Assembly (NCBI GenBank): GCA_028679075.1
Contig: JAJRCF010000005.1
Location: 1-64,000, forward strand
DNA: 64,000 nucleotides
Direction: 5' to 3'
From: Methanoregula sp.
GTDB taxonomy: Archaea > Halobacteriota > Methanomicrobia > Methanomicrobiales > Methanospirillaceae
Shown piece by piece: positions 44,468 to 53,380 of the stretch; position 1 is the first letter of the stretch, and every line of letters begins with the position of its first letter. The notes under the pieces were generated by a model. That model ran no database searches and was not told the DNA's origin. It saw only the letters and a program-made list of their open reading frames with translations. Position numbers and translations under genes: made by a program.

Positions 44468-45742
44468 TTACCCGGTTGGGTTTTCCACCCGACCTATAAA
44501 GAGAATATTCCCGCTTGTGTTGTCCTGAATAAGGAATATGAATGGGTGATCTGCCCTGAACACCGGAATGGGATCTCCTGTGGGGGCAGCACCTTTCCCC
44601 CACATTACAACAGCTGTCGCTGCGGCAGCCTCAGTGCCTTCTTCATTTACATCCACGTACGCTTGGTGAATAATCTCCTGGATAGAGAGATATCTCGTTC
44701 CATCCATGCCGGAGAAATCGGCGTCACCGAATGCTGTGGGCATTCCCATCTCCGAGAGTGTTTGGCGCAGGGAGTATTTTGTTTCAAGGGTAAATTTCGG
44801 TAAGTAGACCATCACGCGCCGTGATGCAGAGGAGTTCTGCAATTCCGAAAGATTATCTGGATCAAGATAGTTCTCTGCCGCTGCAAGGTCATCGTTTTTG
44901 GGGAGCAGGATAAGCATGGACAGTTCAGTTCCATTTCCTTGTTCATAGGGGATTTTGAGAATCTGAACAGTACCGGTCTCTGCATACGGGTATACGGCAT
45001 CTTCATCAGTTCTCTCCATCATCGGGACCGGAACGTTTTTCCCGGAAGAGAGCTTGAAATCAGCGTTCCGGGTTTTGTTTTTGTCGAACTGCCTGACCCA
45101 CGTACCTTTAAAGTACACTGCATCCGTTATCACCAGCCGGGTCATCGGGGTAATGGACCCGGCGGGTACCAGGTCCCTGATGGTATTACGGGTCTTTTCT
45201 TCCACCCACCGGTTGATGGTGGTCTGCGCAGCGTCCGGGTCATTGATGAAATCGAGATTCGTGGTGTTTGCGGAGTAATAGGTTTGGGCCGTATTGATAT
45301 ACCCGGGAAGGAACGGATACGTTTTTTCTGCCCAGAGAGCATTTGCATTGAGCAGGGTATATCTGGCATTCTGGCTGTTTATGTCCGCAATAGTAGTGGA
45401 ATATTCCTGCCTGAGTAAGGAAGTATTCTCCGGGTAGTGGAAAACGGACCGGATTTCATCTGCGGTACTTCCCCGGGCTCCCTCGTACGTTACCGCTAAA
45501 GCAGAGGAGATGGAGAACGGCGAGAAGAAGATATTGTCTCCAGTATACTCCGGATCCTTTGCCAGCCGTGAATACAGGTCAAATGCAAACCGGTTGTTTG
45601 CTGCAACAACGCTGTTTCCACTGTCCGAAACAGGACCGCTCTCAGTTGGTTGTTCCGGTTTTATCCCGGTACATCCTGCCAGAACCATGCTGAGGACGAC
45701 CAGGGACGTGAGAGCCCACACGGCGATAGTTTTTGCCTCCAT
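44468..45742 (-). CDS. Serpin lipoprotein
   Basis: 424 residues from the ATG at 45742; an ATG at 45775 is also possible. A signal peptide with lipobox (MVLAGC, Cys 24) precedes a full serpin fold: NIFFSPFSISSALAVTYEGARGSTADEI, ITDAVYFKGTWVRQFD, and the C-terminal signature FRADHPFIFLIQDNTSGNILFIGRV. The hinge of the reactive loop, EEGTEAAAATAVV, is the inhibitory type with small residues, so it should inhibit serine or cysteine proteases. The cleavage site probably lies around MWGKGAA, with Lys a candidate P1. The protein would sit on the outer face of the membrane and guard surface proteins from proteases. Confidence 0.93.
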   Translation of the reverse strand: MEAKTIAVWALTSLVVLSMVLAGCTGIKPEQPTESGPVSDSGNSVVAANNRFAFDLYSRLAKDPEYTGDNIFFSPFSISSALAVTYEGARGSTADEIRSVFHYPENTSLLRQEYSTTIADINSQNARYTLLNANALWAEKTYPFLPGYINTAQTYYSANTTNLDFINDPDAAQTTINRWVEEKTRNTIRDLVPAGSITPMTRLVITDAVYFKGTWVRQFDKNKTRNADFKLSSGKNVPVPMMERTDEDAVYPYAETGTVQILKIPYEQGNGTELSMLILLPKNDDLAAAENYLDPDNLSELQNSSASRRVMVYLPKFTLETKYSLRQTLSEMGMPTAFGDADFSGMDGTRYLSIQEIIHQAYVDVNEEGTEAAAATAVVMWGKGAAPTGDPIPVFRADHPFIFLIQDNTSGNILFIGRVENPTG

Positions 45743-46725
45743 GGCAGAACGTTTGCCTGCGGGCTTGTTAAACATGATGTTGGGTGCGGTTTTTTTCGCA
45801 GGTATTGTTTGAAGATAGATCGGGATACACCGGATTTTTAGGGGATATCTCCACTCTTCCTTATTGGTTCCTGCGTTTGAATAAATCCCTCGACCCGGAG
45901 CCAATGACACCGGGGGGATTTGTCCTGCAAACCCGGGACGGATAATTCGCGACACTCATGCTCTCCGGTTCGTGAGCAGGGAGACCCCCCGTACGTACCT
46001 ATCACTAGTCAAGTCGAAGTTATCACTTCTCCACGGCCTTCGGCTGTCCCCGCAGCGGTCCAGTGACGTGAAATTCCGGATTTTCAGGATACCGGATCCG
46101 GACGATCACGCACGATCCCTGTTACCTCCCCTCCGCGGTTTGATCCCAGAACCCCGCGGTTATATCCATCCGGCCCCGTATTGGCTTTAATTATCCGTCG
46201 AAAATTATTTCGTTTGCAGATAAAACCAACAAGTATATATTGGAATTTTACTTCCTTAGAATAATCACAATGCTCGCGGACATCCACAATCCTCTGACGT
46301 TGAAGATCATGGGCCTCGGTCAGCCGCTCCATGAAGCTGAGCGGATCGCGTCCGTGCTTGTCATCTGGGTTGTGCTGCTCTGTGCCATGACGGGATATAC
46401 GATCTGCCCTCCCGGTCCGGAAGGCGATCCGGGCAATCTTCCCGGTTCATTTGGATTCGTAACCCGTGGCAACGCTGATGTTACCGGTTGTGGGATTTTC
46501 CCGGCAGTTCCCGGGACCGCAGTTGGCCTCCCTCACGTTCCGGTGCTCATATAATCACCTGCCGGCAGCCGGCGTGGCGCATCCTCCCCGCACAGGACGG
46601 TTTTTTTCCAGCCGTCCCCGGTGAGCAGCGCCATACGGGCCGGATGCCGGTTTTAATGCACGATCGAACGAGCGGAGCGGATGCCTCCCGTATCGCTTAC
46701 GAAAAAAACCAATAACCTGAACCAT
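45743..46725. other. Region between serpin and the 46.7 kb operon
   Basis: About 980 bases without a gene I can support. A 104-residue frame at 46240 and a 72-residue frame at 45972 are weak. A short hairpin GAAGT-TATC-ACTTC lies near 46017-46030. Confidence 0.4.
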
Positions 46726-47274
46726 ATGACCCAAAAAAAGTACGAGATCACTACCGCAGGGTCCGACAGGATCCCGCAGCGGAGAATCGGAGAGGGTTTC
46801 GGAAAATCCCGGCAAAGAGAAGCGAGGCTGACAGCCGGACTTCGAAGCACCGGGATTTCCGGACCTTCCCGCGAGGTATCGCAATGCGACCATGCACCGT
46901 CCGGTGCAGTATGTGCCGGACGGGACGATGACGAACTCCGGTGGGCACAAAAACACGTGCCGGAGGAGGTGGAATCCCATGCGAAGAGATCGGTCTTCCG
47001 GAAGACGGAACTCCATCACACTTCGCCGGGATCCACCGGGGGGGATGCCGCAAAGGCACGAAAACGTGTGGATAAGGAACTCGACAATCCCATGTCGGGC
47101 GTGACCCTCCGCCCGTACGAGACAGCGTTCCGCGATCTCATCTGCTCGATTGTCGGGCACCAGGACCTGGCTGAAGAGAAACTCTTCCTGGACATCGCCG
47201 ACCTCCAGCAGCAGATCACCGAGCTCCAGGAACAGGTCGGGGCGCTCGAACAGAAACTCGGCGTGACGGACTAG
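46726..47274 (+). CDS. Hypothetical protein with C-terminal coiled coil
   Basis: 182 residues. The first 120 residues are basic and low in hydrophobic content. The C-terminal part (GVTLRPYETAFRDLICSIVGHQDLAEEKLFLDIADLQQQITELQEQVGALEQKLG) is a clear alpha-helix and coiled coil with heptads of Leu/Ile. Only this C-terminal part, perhaps starting at the Met at 47095, is strongly supported as coding. It belongs to a run of same-strand genes that ends at a terminator near 48286. No family recognised. Confidence 0.45.
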   Translation: MTQKKYEITTAGSDRIPQRRIGEGFGKSRQREARLTAGLRSTGISGPSREVSQCDHAPSGAVCAGRDDDELRWAQKHVPEEVESHAKRSVFRKTELHHTSPGSTGGDAAKARKRVDKELDNPMSGVTLRPYETAFRDLICSIVGHQDLAEEKLFLDIADLQQQITELQEQVGALEQKLGVTD

Positions 47275-47467
47275 GCAGCCCCGGCACAAACGCCCACGAC
47301 CGATCACCCGGAGGGATATGTCTGATACTCCATCACGGTCTGCCAACGAAATGGAGAAATTTCCTGAACTTTCTTGCATACCTGCCGGACCGGCTGCCGC
47401 ACCGTCTCATCTACAAGATCGGGCGGTGCAACAAACGGCTGGTCCGGCGCGAAACAAAGGGAGCGCT

Positions 47468-47740
47468 ATGGTGAAAAAATCCAGGTCGCGAACCGTGAGC
47501 GAGATCCCCCTTCACCTGCTCCCGCAGGCCGTTGCCCGGCAGGTCCGGGACTGGGGCGATGCCGTGCACCGGATCAGCATCCGGAGGACGCACTGGCACC
47601 ACTTCAACGTGACCGTGAGGACAAAGCCGGTGCCCCGCGAGCTTGCGTCACGGGTAACAGCAACATACTCGTTCCCCAATGTCAGGGACACAACCGGAAT
47701 CCCTGCCGCAGCCGGCAGGCGCCGGGGGAGCCCTGCATGA
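47468..47740 (+). CDS. Small basic hypothetical protein
   Basis: 90 residues (MVKKSRSRTVSEIPLHLLPQ ... RISIRRTHWHHFNVTVRTK). It is basic, with a beta-rich middle. The same frame is open back to an ATG at 47318 that has an excellent ribosome site (GGAGGGAT), which would make 140 residues. A one-base change there would instead make a separate short helical peptide that ends on the ATG at 47468. I choose the shorter start with low certainty. The stop overlaps the next gene (ATGA), which supports the frame. Confidence 0.5.
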   Translation: MVKKSRSRTVSEIPLHLLPQAVARQVRDWGDAVHRISIRRTHWHHFNVTVRTKPVPRELASRVTATYSFPNVRDTTGIPAAAGRRRGSPA

Positions 47741-48225
47741 CCCGCGGGCCCGAACCCCTCAAGGCAATCGATAAGGCAATGAAGAACTCGGCAGCTCGGG
47801 GGAAGGTGATAGACCGGGACCACCTCAGGGAATCCCGGATCCAGTTCATCCTTTTCTGTGCCAGCCTCACGGTCTTTGTCCTGGTCCGCAGGACCCGGGT
47901 ACATCTCACGAGCCCGGAGGATTGTGCCTATGAATACCGGATGGACATCCTGCGTCTCCGCAGGGTGCCGCTGACGAATGTAGATGCCCGCGAGCTCTGG
48001 CTCCTCACTCCGTGGGGGACCTGGCAGTACTTCCGGATCCTTGACGACCGGGTCATCGAGATCCGGGCGGACGGGACGTCTCTGTTGACGGAGAAAACGG
48101 TGCCGGCTAAGAGTCCGGAGCCTGCTCCGGGGCCGGATGTTGTACCGGAGGCTGTGCCGGATATGGCGAGTCTTCCGGGATTATACCCCGTGGGGGCTGC
48201 CTCTTCCTCCGACGACGGAGGGTAA
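47737..48225 (+). CDS. Hypothetical protein, unknown family
   Basis: 162 residues. A helical, basic N-terminus (EPLKAIDKAMKNSAARGKVIDRDHLRES) is followed by a hydrophobic stretch (IQFILFCASLTVFVLV) and a beta domain (YEYRMDILRLRRVPLTNVDARELWLLTPWGTWQYFRILDDRVIEI). A low-complexity Pro/Ala/Glu tail ends it. It starts inside the stop of the previous gene and is followed by a good terminator, so it is the last gene of a small operon. Function not recognised. Confidence 0.55.
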   Translation: MTRGPEPLKAIDKAMKNSAARGKVIDRDHLRESRIQFILFCASLTVFVLVRRTRVHLTSPEDCAYEYRMDILRLRRVPLTNVDARELWLLTPWGTWQYFRILDDRVIEIRADGTSLLTEKTVPAKSPEPAPGPDVVPEAVPDMASLPGLYPVGAASSSDDGG

Positions 48226-48650
48226 TATCCTCCTTTTTTCGACTATGAGTACGCTCACATACCCGGATCGGTGAAAATGACCTATCCGGGCTTGATTTGA
48301 GCCCGGTTTCCCTTTTTCCGGATCACTCTGACCGGCCTGTTTCGGGGATTTTTGCGAGGAGTGTCACGGGAACTCTTTCAACGGGCCCCGTTTGTTTATC
48401 GGGGGGTTTTGCGAGGGGAAAAACCGGCCTGTTTAGAGCTTGTTTTAACGAAGAATAGGTCGGGGGGACGAAGTACAGGCTGGGGCGGGGTGGGGGTGCG
48501 GAAACGCGATAGGGCTTTTTCGGGGGAACAGTTCATGGTTTGCCTGAAAAAATGGACTCGCGAATCTCAACCTTTTACTTTCACTTCAACCAACAACAAC
48601 ATTAATAATCCCATCCAAATATGTCAGTAACCATAATTTGGTGACGCCTT
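48226..48650. other. Intergenic region with terminator and GC-rich direct repeats
   Basis: After the terminator (48286-48317) there are imperfect GC-rich direct repeats (GTTTCGGGGATTTTTGCGAGG and GTTTATCGGGGGGTTTTGCGAGG near 48336 and 48390). The last 100 bases are AT-rich. No gene is supported. Confidence 0.5.
48286..48317 (+). terminator. Hairpin plus T-rich tail ending the 46.7-48.2 kb operon
   Basis: CCGGGCT pairs perfectly with AGCCCGG around a 7-base loop, followed by TTTCCCTTTTT, about 60 bases after the last stop codon. Confidence 0.6.
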
Positions 48651-49577
48651 TTGGTCAAAAACTCTCTTCTGAAATATTCTGTCGAACGATTACTGTATGA
48701 AGCAAATCCAGAAGGGGACACGTTTTTCGGGGCGACTGCATTCAATAAAATGATTTTTCTATTGTACAAGCGTCTTCTCACCGCCGATATTGATATAAAA
48801 TTACCCTATTACTGGTACCTTCAGGGATCATTGATTGAAGAAAATCAGTTCGAGGAGGATGTCGGCCAATCGCGGGAATTTTATATCACATCGGATCGTT
48901 CCAGCAGAAAAATGACGAGAGTCCCCAAATCCTCTGTTCCAGAGGATCTTCAACGGCAGATTGATGATCAGATTCAGAGTCTAGTTCAGAATTACCGCCA
49001 GACGAGCGGGTTCTTCAAGAAAGGTTACATTAGTCTCCTTCTTGATGACGTTTATTCCCAGGCACCGTATGAATTCCAGAGGACATTCAACCGGGGCCTG
49101 GTACCTTTTCTGGATTCCATTCATGATCCGGAACGCGTGAAAAACAAGACATCCTTTTCTTTGAACGATGCGGAAAAAGACAAAATTGAAACATTACTTG
49201 ACGATTCATTCAGGGTTTTTCCGCAATGCGATATGAGACGGATTTATGACACATACGTTGATTGGGACGATACGATCCGGATAACACTTGAATCCAGCGA
49301 GAGACAAATTTTCCCGATAACGAAAAACTTCTGGGACTTTTTCTGTCATAATCTCCGGATCCTTCAGAATGAAAACCTGCCCTCTGATCTCATCCGGCAG
49401 TGGGATTCCCGGTTTATAGAAAATGTTCTTCCAAAATACCAAGATGGTTTGGAGAAAACGAGAAAAACATTATTGCAGAGATGGAGGAAAAGCCAGAACG
49501 AAGATCGGGAAATTGAGAATGTCGTTAATAAATTAAACTTCATTTCCCGGAATAATCTGAATCAATCGGACACCTGA
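48651..49577 (+). CDS. Hypothetical protein, possibly Panacea-like antitoxin
   Basis: 308 residues from a TTG. The N-terminal 70 residues (FGATAFNKMIFLLYKRLLTADIDIKLPYYWYLQGSLIEE) recall the Panacea (DUF4065/SocA) fold, where an N-K-x-x-x-L-L-Y core is followed by a W-Y-x-x-G motif. Panacea proteins act as antitoxins to many unrelated toxins. The rest is helical and charged, with no known motif. A PIN-like gene starts 10 bases after its stop, behind GAGGCGG, so the two form an operon. The Panacea assignment is tentative. Confidence 0.55.
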   Translation: MVKNSLLKYSVERLLYEANPEGDTFFGATAFNKMIFLLYKRLLTADIDIKLPYYWYLQGSLIEENQFEEDVGQSREFYITSDRSSRKMTRVPKSSVPEDLQRQIDDQIQSLVQNYRQTSGFFKKGYISLLLDDVYSQAPYEFQRTFNRGLVPFLDSIHDPERVKNKTSFSLNDAEKDKIETLLDDSFRVFPQCDMRRIYDTYVDWDDTIRITLESSERQIFPITKNFWDFFCHNLRILQNENLPSDLIRQWDSRFIENVLPKYQDGLEKTRKTLLQRWRKSQNEDREIENVVNKLNFISRNNLNQSDT

Positions 49578-49586
49578 GGCGGAAAA

Positions 49587-50228
49587 TTGCCATTTTTCCT
49601 TGATAGTAACGTACTTATCGGATTTTATTTCTCGTGTGCCGATCAGTGGGGAAATCAGGCAAAAAAAGTTATTGAGAAAACAGGTGTAAAACACAGCAGC
49701 ACCACTGTCTGGCATGAATGTTTTGGAGATGGAGGAGCAGGGAAGTGCAGGACGATTTTTTATGAGATTAAGGATGAGTTTCGTGCGGCAATTAATCTTT
49801 TAACTAAAGAAAATTATCCTCCCACCGAACTTTTTTGCCTTGCCGTAGCGGAGAAATGGAAGACTCTGGAGATTTTCCAAGAGTTGGTGGGCAAATATCA
49901 ACACGATACAAAAGAGCTGGTCAGGAAAATCCGTAAAGCTGAATGGAAATACGAGAGCGATTGCGATACTCGTTTAGCGCAGCTGAGAAAGCCTGCAGTC
50001 CTTCAGATTCATAGCAGGGTCAATGAGTATCTCGCAACGAAAAGACATCTTGATACCATGATAGAGGATCCGTCCGATGTAGTAATTGTCCTTGATGCTC
50101 ATCATGTTGGAGGAATTATTCAAGATTTGAATTTTGTGACAGGTGATCACAATCACATCGTCCGTCATAGAGATTTTATCGTACAACACACGAATATTTC
50201 AGATGTGACTTTTCTGGATTATGTTTAG
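49587..50228 (+). CDS. PIN-domain-like nuclease
   Basis: 213 residues from a TTG with GAGGCGG just upstream. It starts FFLDSNVLIGFYF, the first acidic strand of PIN domains. DPSDVVIVLDAHHVGG holds further acidic residues, and DLNFVTGDHNHIVRHRDFI resembles the last strand with T-G-D. A long helical insertion (about 60-150) separates them. PIN proteins cut RNA. With the gene before it, this could be a toxin-antitoxin or defence pair. It is AT-rich compared with the core genes. Confidence 0.65.
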   Translation: MPFFLDSNVLIGFYFSCADQWGNQAKKVIEKTGVKHSSTTVWHECFGDGGAGKCRTIFYEIKDEFRAAINLLTKENYPPTELFCLAVAEKWKTLEIFQELVGKYQHDTKELVRKIRKAEWKYESDCDTRLAQLRKPAVLQIHSRVNEYLATKRHLDTMIEDPSDVVIVLDAHHVGGIIQDLNFVTGDHNHIVRHRDFIVQHTNISDVTFLDYV

Positions 50229-50269
50229 ATCTGAAAAACCTTTCATGTGGGATTCGGGATTGATGGAGA

Positions 50270-51070
50270 TTAATCTAATAATCCACTAATATGTGCAATG
50301 TAATTCCCTGATTTTGTTATGGAAATGAATACATTTCGTCCATCTTTTTTCCGGGAGATATACCCATGCTTTTCCAGTTTCGTGAGAACGGTCTTATCGA
50401 GCTTCATCAACTGATTACTTTGCAGAGATCTCATCCTACTTTCTTCTACTTCATCAAATAATTCCTGAAATCCCGGGACATTTTCTTCCTTTAAAAATCC
50501 CAAAATATCCCTCATCTTTTTTGGTTTTCCCCCCTTGCTTAAGAGAAGTAAAATTTTCATTCCGATTTCTTCAGGCATCTTGATCTCAAAATTTTCCAGT
50601 ATGTCCGATTTTTTCAAGTTACAAATACTCAGTCCATGTTTACGACGAGATGATTTATTCGTGGGATATTCATCTGCATGAACGTAATACACATTTGCCT
50701 TATGAGCCATTCCAGCCAGTGTTGCTGCAACGGAGGTAAGCCGTCCTGCGGCAGACATATTAACAAAAACCCGATTATGCAGAGCCGTTTCTTTGACAAT
50801 AATTTGGGAGACGGTTTTCATCACATCGAGGAGATCAAAAAGATTTACATCAAGAATCTTCGTGACCTCAATTTTTTTCCGTTGTAAAATTTTCTCTACT
50901 TTTTCTAAACATATCTTCTGATTTTTGAACATTTCATCATCTGATCGTTCAATTTCCAAGTTTGTAAGTAGATAAACGCGGTCTGCTTTAAGGCTTTCAA
51001 AGGGTTTCACAGCCCGATCTATCTCATGACCTAAAGGAATTATATGGACGGTCTCTTCGATATTTGGCAT
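50270..51070 (-). CDS. CARF-like domain with C-terminal winged helix (HFX_2341/DUF6293 type)
   Basis: 266 residues. The N-terminal domain (about 5-150) is Rossmann-like: VHIIPLGHEIDRAVKPFESLKADRVYLLTN, then HNRVFVNMSAAGRLTSVAATLAG, which matches the ligand loop of CARF/DUF6293 regulators. The C-terminal part (about 170-266) is a winged helix (EIGMKILLLLSKGGKPKKMRDILGFL and LDKTVLTKLEKHGYISRKKDGRNVFISIT). CARF domains bind cyclic oligoadenylate in type III CRISPR signalling, but no CRISPR array or cas gene is visible here. It is convergent with the PIN-like gene. Confidence 0.78.
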   Translation of the reverse strand: MPNIEETVHIIPLGHEIDRAVKPFESLKADRVYLLTNLEIERSDDEMFKNQKICLEKVEKILQRKKIEVTKILDVNLFDLLDVMKTVSQIIVKETALHNRVFVNMSAAGRLTSVAATLAGMAHKANVYYVHADEYPTNKSSRRKHGLSICNLKKSDILENFEIKMPEEIGMKILLLLSKGGKPKKMRDILGFLKEENVPGFQELFDEVEESRMRSLQSNQLMKLDKTVLTKLEKHGYISRKKDGRNVFISITKSGNYIAHISGLLD

Positions 51071-51155
51071 AAGCTAACAATGCTAAATATGTTAATTATG
51101 TTAAAATAAAACTTACCATATACAGATCACGACAAAATATTACAAAGGTAATTTA

Positions 51156-51446
51156 ATGACTAAAAATCACGTCGAACGCGGAATCGCGTATGAAAAGAGA
51201 AAAGCAGGTGAACACAGGGCAAAACATGTGGGAGGTCCTGGTATGCACGACTATCAACGAGGTGAGGTTATCGGTGAAGTCAAGGCTCGTCAGACTCCTG
51301 TGACCAAACCAGAGCTGCAGCGACTGATCAGACAGAAATGCGTTACTGAGGTCGATAGTAAGGCTGGGTTTACTCAACCTGCAATCGACTATCGTGACCG
51401 CTATCAACCGGATGTCAAACTGATTAGTAGACGCAAAGTAATTTGA
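51156..51446 (+). CDS. Small PD-(D/E)XK nuclease-like protein
   Basis: 96 residues. A basic N-terminus (AYEKRKAGEHRAKHVGGPG) precedes MHDYQRGEVIGEVKARQTPVTKPELQRLI, which shows the D...ExK arrangement of the restriction endonuclease fold. CVTEVDSKAGFTQPAIDYRDRYQPDVKLI follows. I recall similar small archaeal proteins, but there is no characterised function. Its ribosome site is AAGGTAATTT. The membrane protein gene follows 13 bases later. Confidence 0.6.
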   Translation: MTKNHVERGIAYEKRKAGEHRAKHVGGPGMHDYQRGEVIGEVKARQTPVTKPELQRLIRQKCVTEVDSKAGFTQPAIDYRDRYQPDVKLISRRKVI

Positions 51447-51459
51447 TCCCGGTGGAATC

Positions 51460-52218
51460 ATGACTTCGATTTTTTTTAAAAGAAATATGAATGATTCTGG
51501 AGATTTTGATATGGGTTCGCTTGCCGGTCTGATTTTCTTAATTTTGATCTTCGGTAGTCTGTATCTTCTCGTTATGTATCCTCAGATACGCGGTCCTGCT
51601 GCGGATGTTGAAGTGAATGCTGTCCTCACCCCTTCCGGTTTATTATCTGAATATCAAGTGACATTCCAGTTTGTTGATGATATGAGTTATTCCCAATTTC
51701 TCTTGTACCTGAATTCCCAGAAATTTGTCTCTATGAATGACTATGAAACGAGAACCATAGCGGACAAACAATCTATTTCAATTCAAAATGATTCATCATC
51801 GAGAACCATCAGGATTACAGCAAAGCAACCATTTGACCCCAACAATGTGACAACAACTATTCGGCTGAATAAATATCCAGACTCCTGGGAGTTCATAGAT
51901 AATTCGATTGTAAATTCATCCTATCTTCCGGAAAAGTACCTCAATAAATTCACTTACAACCTTGCCGTTCCAACAGATCTGATTAATGCAAACACTCTTG
52001 AAAATTCCTCCAGCTGGTGGATGGATGGGAAACAACTCACTTGGCATATTAACCGGAATAAAAATCCTCTGAATCCATTGGGAGATAATATCGCATCGCA
52101 GACAATTTATGCAAAATTCAAGGTACCTGATCAAAATACAATTCCGAGGATTTACTTCATAATTATCGGAGGATTAATAATTTTAGCAGTAATTATTCTC
52201 GTCGTCAAAAGAAGATGA
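51460..52218 (+). CDS. Double-anchored membrane protein with large outside domain
   Basis: 252 residues with a membrane segment at each end (about 19-41 and 227-248, the latter followed by KRR). In between is a beta-rich domain of about 185 residues (ADVEVNAVLTPSGLLSEYQVTFQFVDDM...), with many Asn-Ser/Thr sites that could be glycosylated. The layout resembles DUF2207-type proteins but I cannot confirm this. It lies 61 bases before the radical SAM gene on the same strand. Confidence 0.6.
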   Translation: MTSIFFKRNMNDSGDFDMGSLAGLIFLILIFGSLYLLVMYPQIRGPAADVEVNAVLTPSGLLSEYQVTFQFVDDMSYSQFLLYLNSQKFVSMNDYETRTIADKQSISIQNDSSSRTIRITAKQPFDPNNVTTTIRLNKYPDSWEFIDNSIVNSSYLPEKYLNKFTYNLAVPTDLINANTLENSSSWWMDGKQLTWHINRNKNPLNPLGDNIASQTIYAKFKVPDQNTIPRIYFIIIGGLIILAVIILVVKRR

Positions 52219-52279
52219 TTCTTTTTTGATGGAAAACTGATAGATTAATCTGTTATCATTCTCAACTACTCCTCATTAG

Positions 52280-53350
52280 ATGGCAAAAAAACCCAATCGG
52301 GATGAACCCCAGAATTTCTATTTTCAGTGGCACATCACCAATAAATGCAATCTCCGGTGCAGTCATTGTTACCAGGAAAGTTATACCGATCAAATCGATC
52401 TCTCCATTGATGAACTCAAAGCAATCGCCGACAAGATTTTTGTAACGATGGCGAAGTGGAACAAAAAAGGTGATATTTCCATTACCGGCGGAGAACCTTT
52501 TATTAAAAAAGAATTGTTCCCGCTCATGACCTATCTTGATAGCTCCGATAATATTTCCCGTCTTGATGTTCTCTGCAATGGTATTTTTATCACCGACAAA
52601 ATCGCACAGGACCTGAAAAAAATCCGGAAACTGAACAATGTTCAGGTGTCCCTTGATGGCGCTACATCAATGATCCACGACCAGATCCGCGGAACCGGTA
52701 CCTTTGAAAAAGCAATGAAAGGAATCCGGACGCTGGTGAATCATGGAATTGATGTCAAGGTCATGTTCACGTTGCAACAGTTGAATAAAGAGGAGATTCC
52801 CGATCTCATTGCTCTGGCAATCCGGGAAAATATCAGCGGTCTTACCATTGAGCGAATGGTCCCGACAGGTTCGGGAAGAGATAAAAAAGATGCCATCTTA
52901 AGTCCGCGGGAGCTCGAATACACATTTCAGTATATCTCTGACCGTGCCGATCTCGAGTACCAAAAAGGCCATGACCTACGCATCCTGAAGTACCGGCCGT
53001 TATGGATCAACCTGGACCCCTGTCGGGCAAACGCAGATTCCGGAATTGGCCCCCATGAAGAACTCGGCGCAATCTGTTCGATCGGGTACGACGGCCTGTG
53101 TATCATGCCGGACGCTTCCGTGCTTGCCTGCCGCAGACTGCCGATCACCATCGGGAACCTGAAAACGGACAGCATAGAAAAGATCTGGTTCGAGTCCGAA
53201 CTGCTCTGCCAGATCCGGGACAAGCGGAACCTGAAAGGCAAGTGCAAATCCTGCGAGCACATCCCGCGTTGTAGCGGCTGCCGGTCCATGGCCTATGCAG
53301 TCACCGGCGATTACCTTGCGGAAGATCCGCAATGCTGGAAATCGGAATAA
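52280..53350 (+). CDS. Radical SAM/SPASM enzyme, probably peptide-modifying
   Basis: 356 residues. Radical SAM motif CNLRCSHC with Cys 23, 27 and 30; SISITGGEPF-type SAM-binding segment (DISITGGEPFIKK). The C-terminal SPASM region has many Cys: CRANADSG, CSIGYDG, CRRLP, then CKSCEHIPRCSGCRS and a last Cys in DPQCW. They would bind two auxiliary Fe-S clusters. The layout fits enzymes that modify ribosomal peptides (SPASM family, such as those for mycofactocin, thioether or quinohemoprotein peptides). A 54-residue Cys-tailed peptide is encoded 30 bases downstream. It is moderately GC-rich, unlike the AT-rich gene after the peptide. Confidence 0.9.
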   Translation: MAKKPNRDEPQNFYFQWHITNKCNLRCSHCYQESYTDQIDLSIDELKAIADKIFVTMAKWNKKGDISITGGEPFIKKELFPLMTYLDSSDNISRLDVLCNGIFITDKIAQDLKKIRKLNNVQVSLDGATSMIHDQIRGTGTFEKAMKGIRTLVNHGIDVKVMFTLQQLNKEEIPDLIALAIRENISGLTIERMVPTGSGRDKKDAILSPRELEYTFQYISDRADLEYQKGHDLRILKYRPLWINLDPCRANADSGIGPHEELGAICSIGYDGLCIMPDASVLACRRLPITIGNLKTDSIEKIWFESELLCQIRDKRNLKGKCKSCEHIPRCSGCRSMAYAVTGDYLAEDPQCWKSE

Positions 53351-53380
53351 TTATCATGTGACGGAATTCAAGTGGTTATT

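Noticed and set aside
46240-46554. A 104-codon frame with a hydrophobic stretch (VLVIWVVLLCAMTGY)
   Set aside because: No ribosome site, Pro/Gly-rich second half, no family resemblance. It could be a remnant but I cannot support it.
48352-48630. A 92-codon frame in the GC-rich repeat region
   Set aside because: Its translation follows the repeats and shifts into AT-rich low-complexity Asn runs; no ribosome site.
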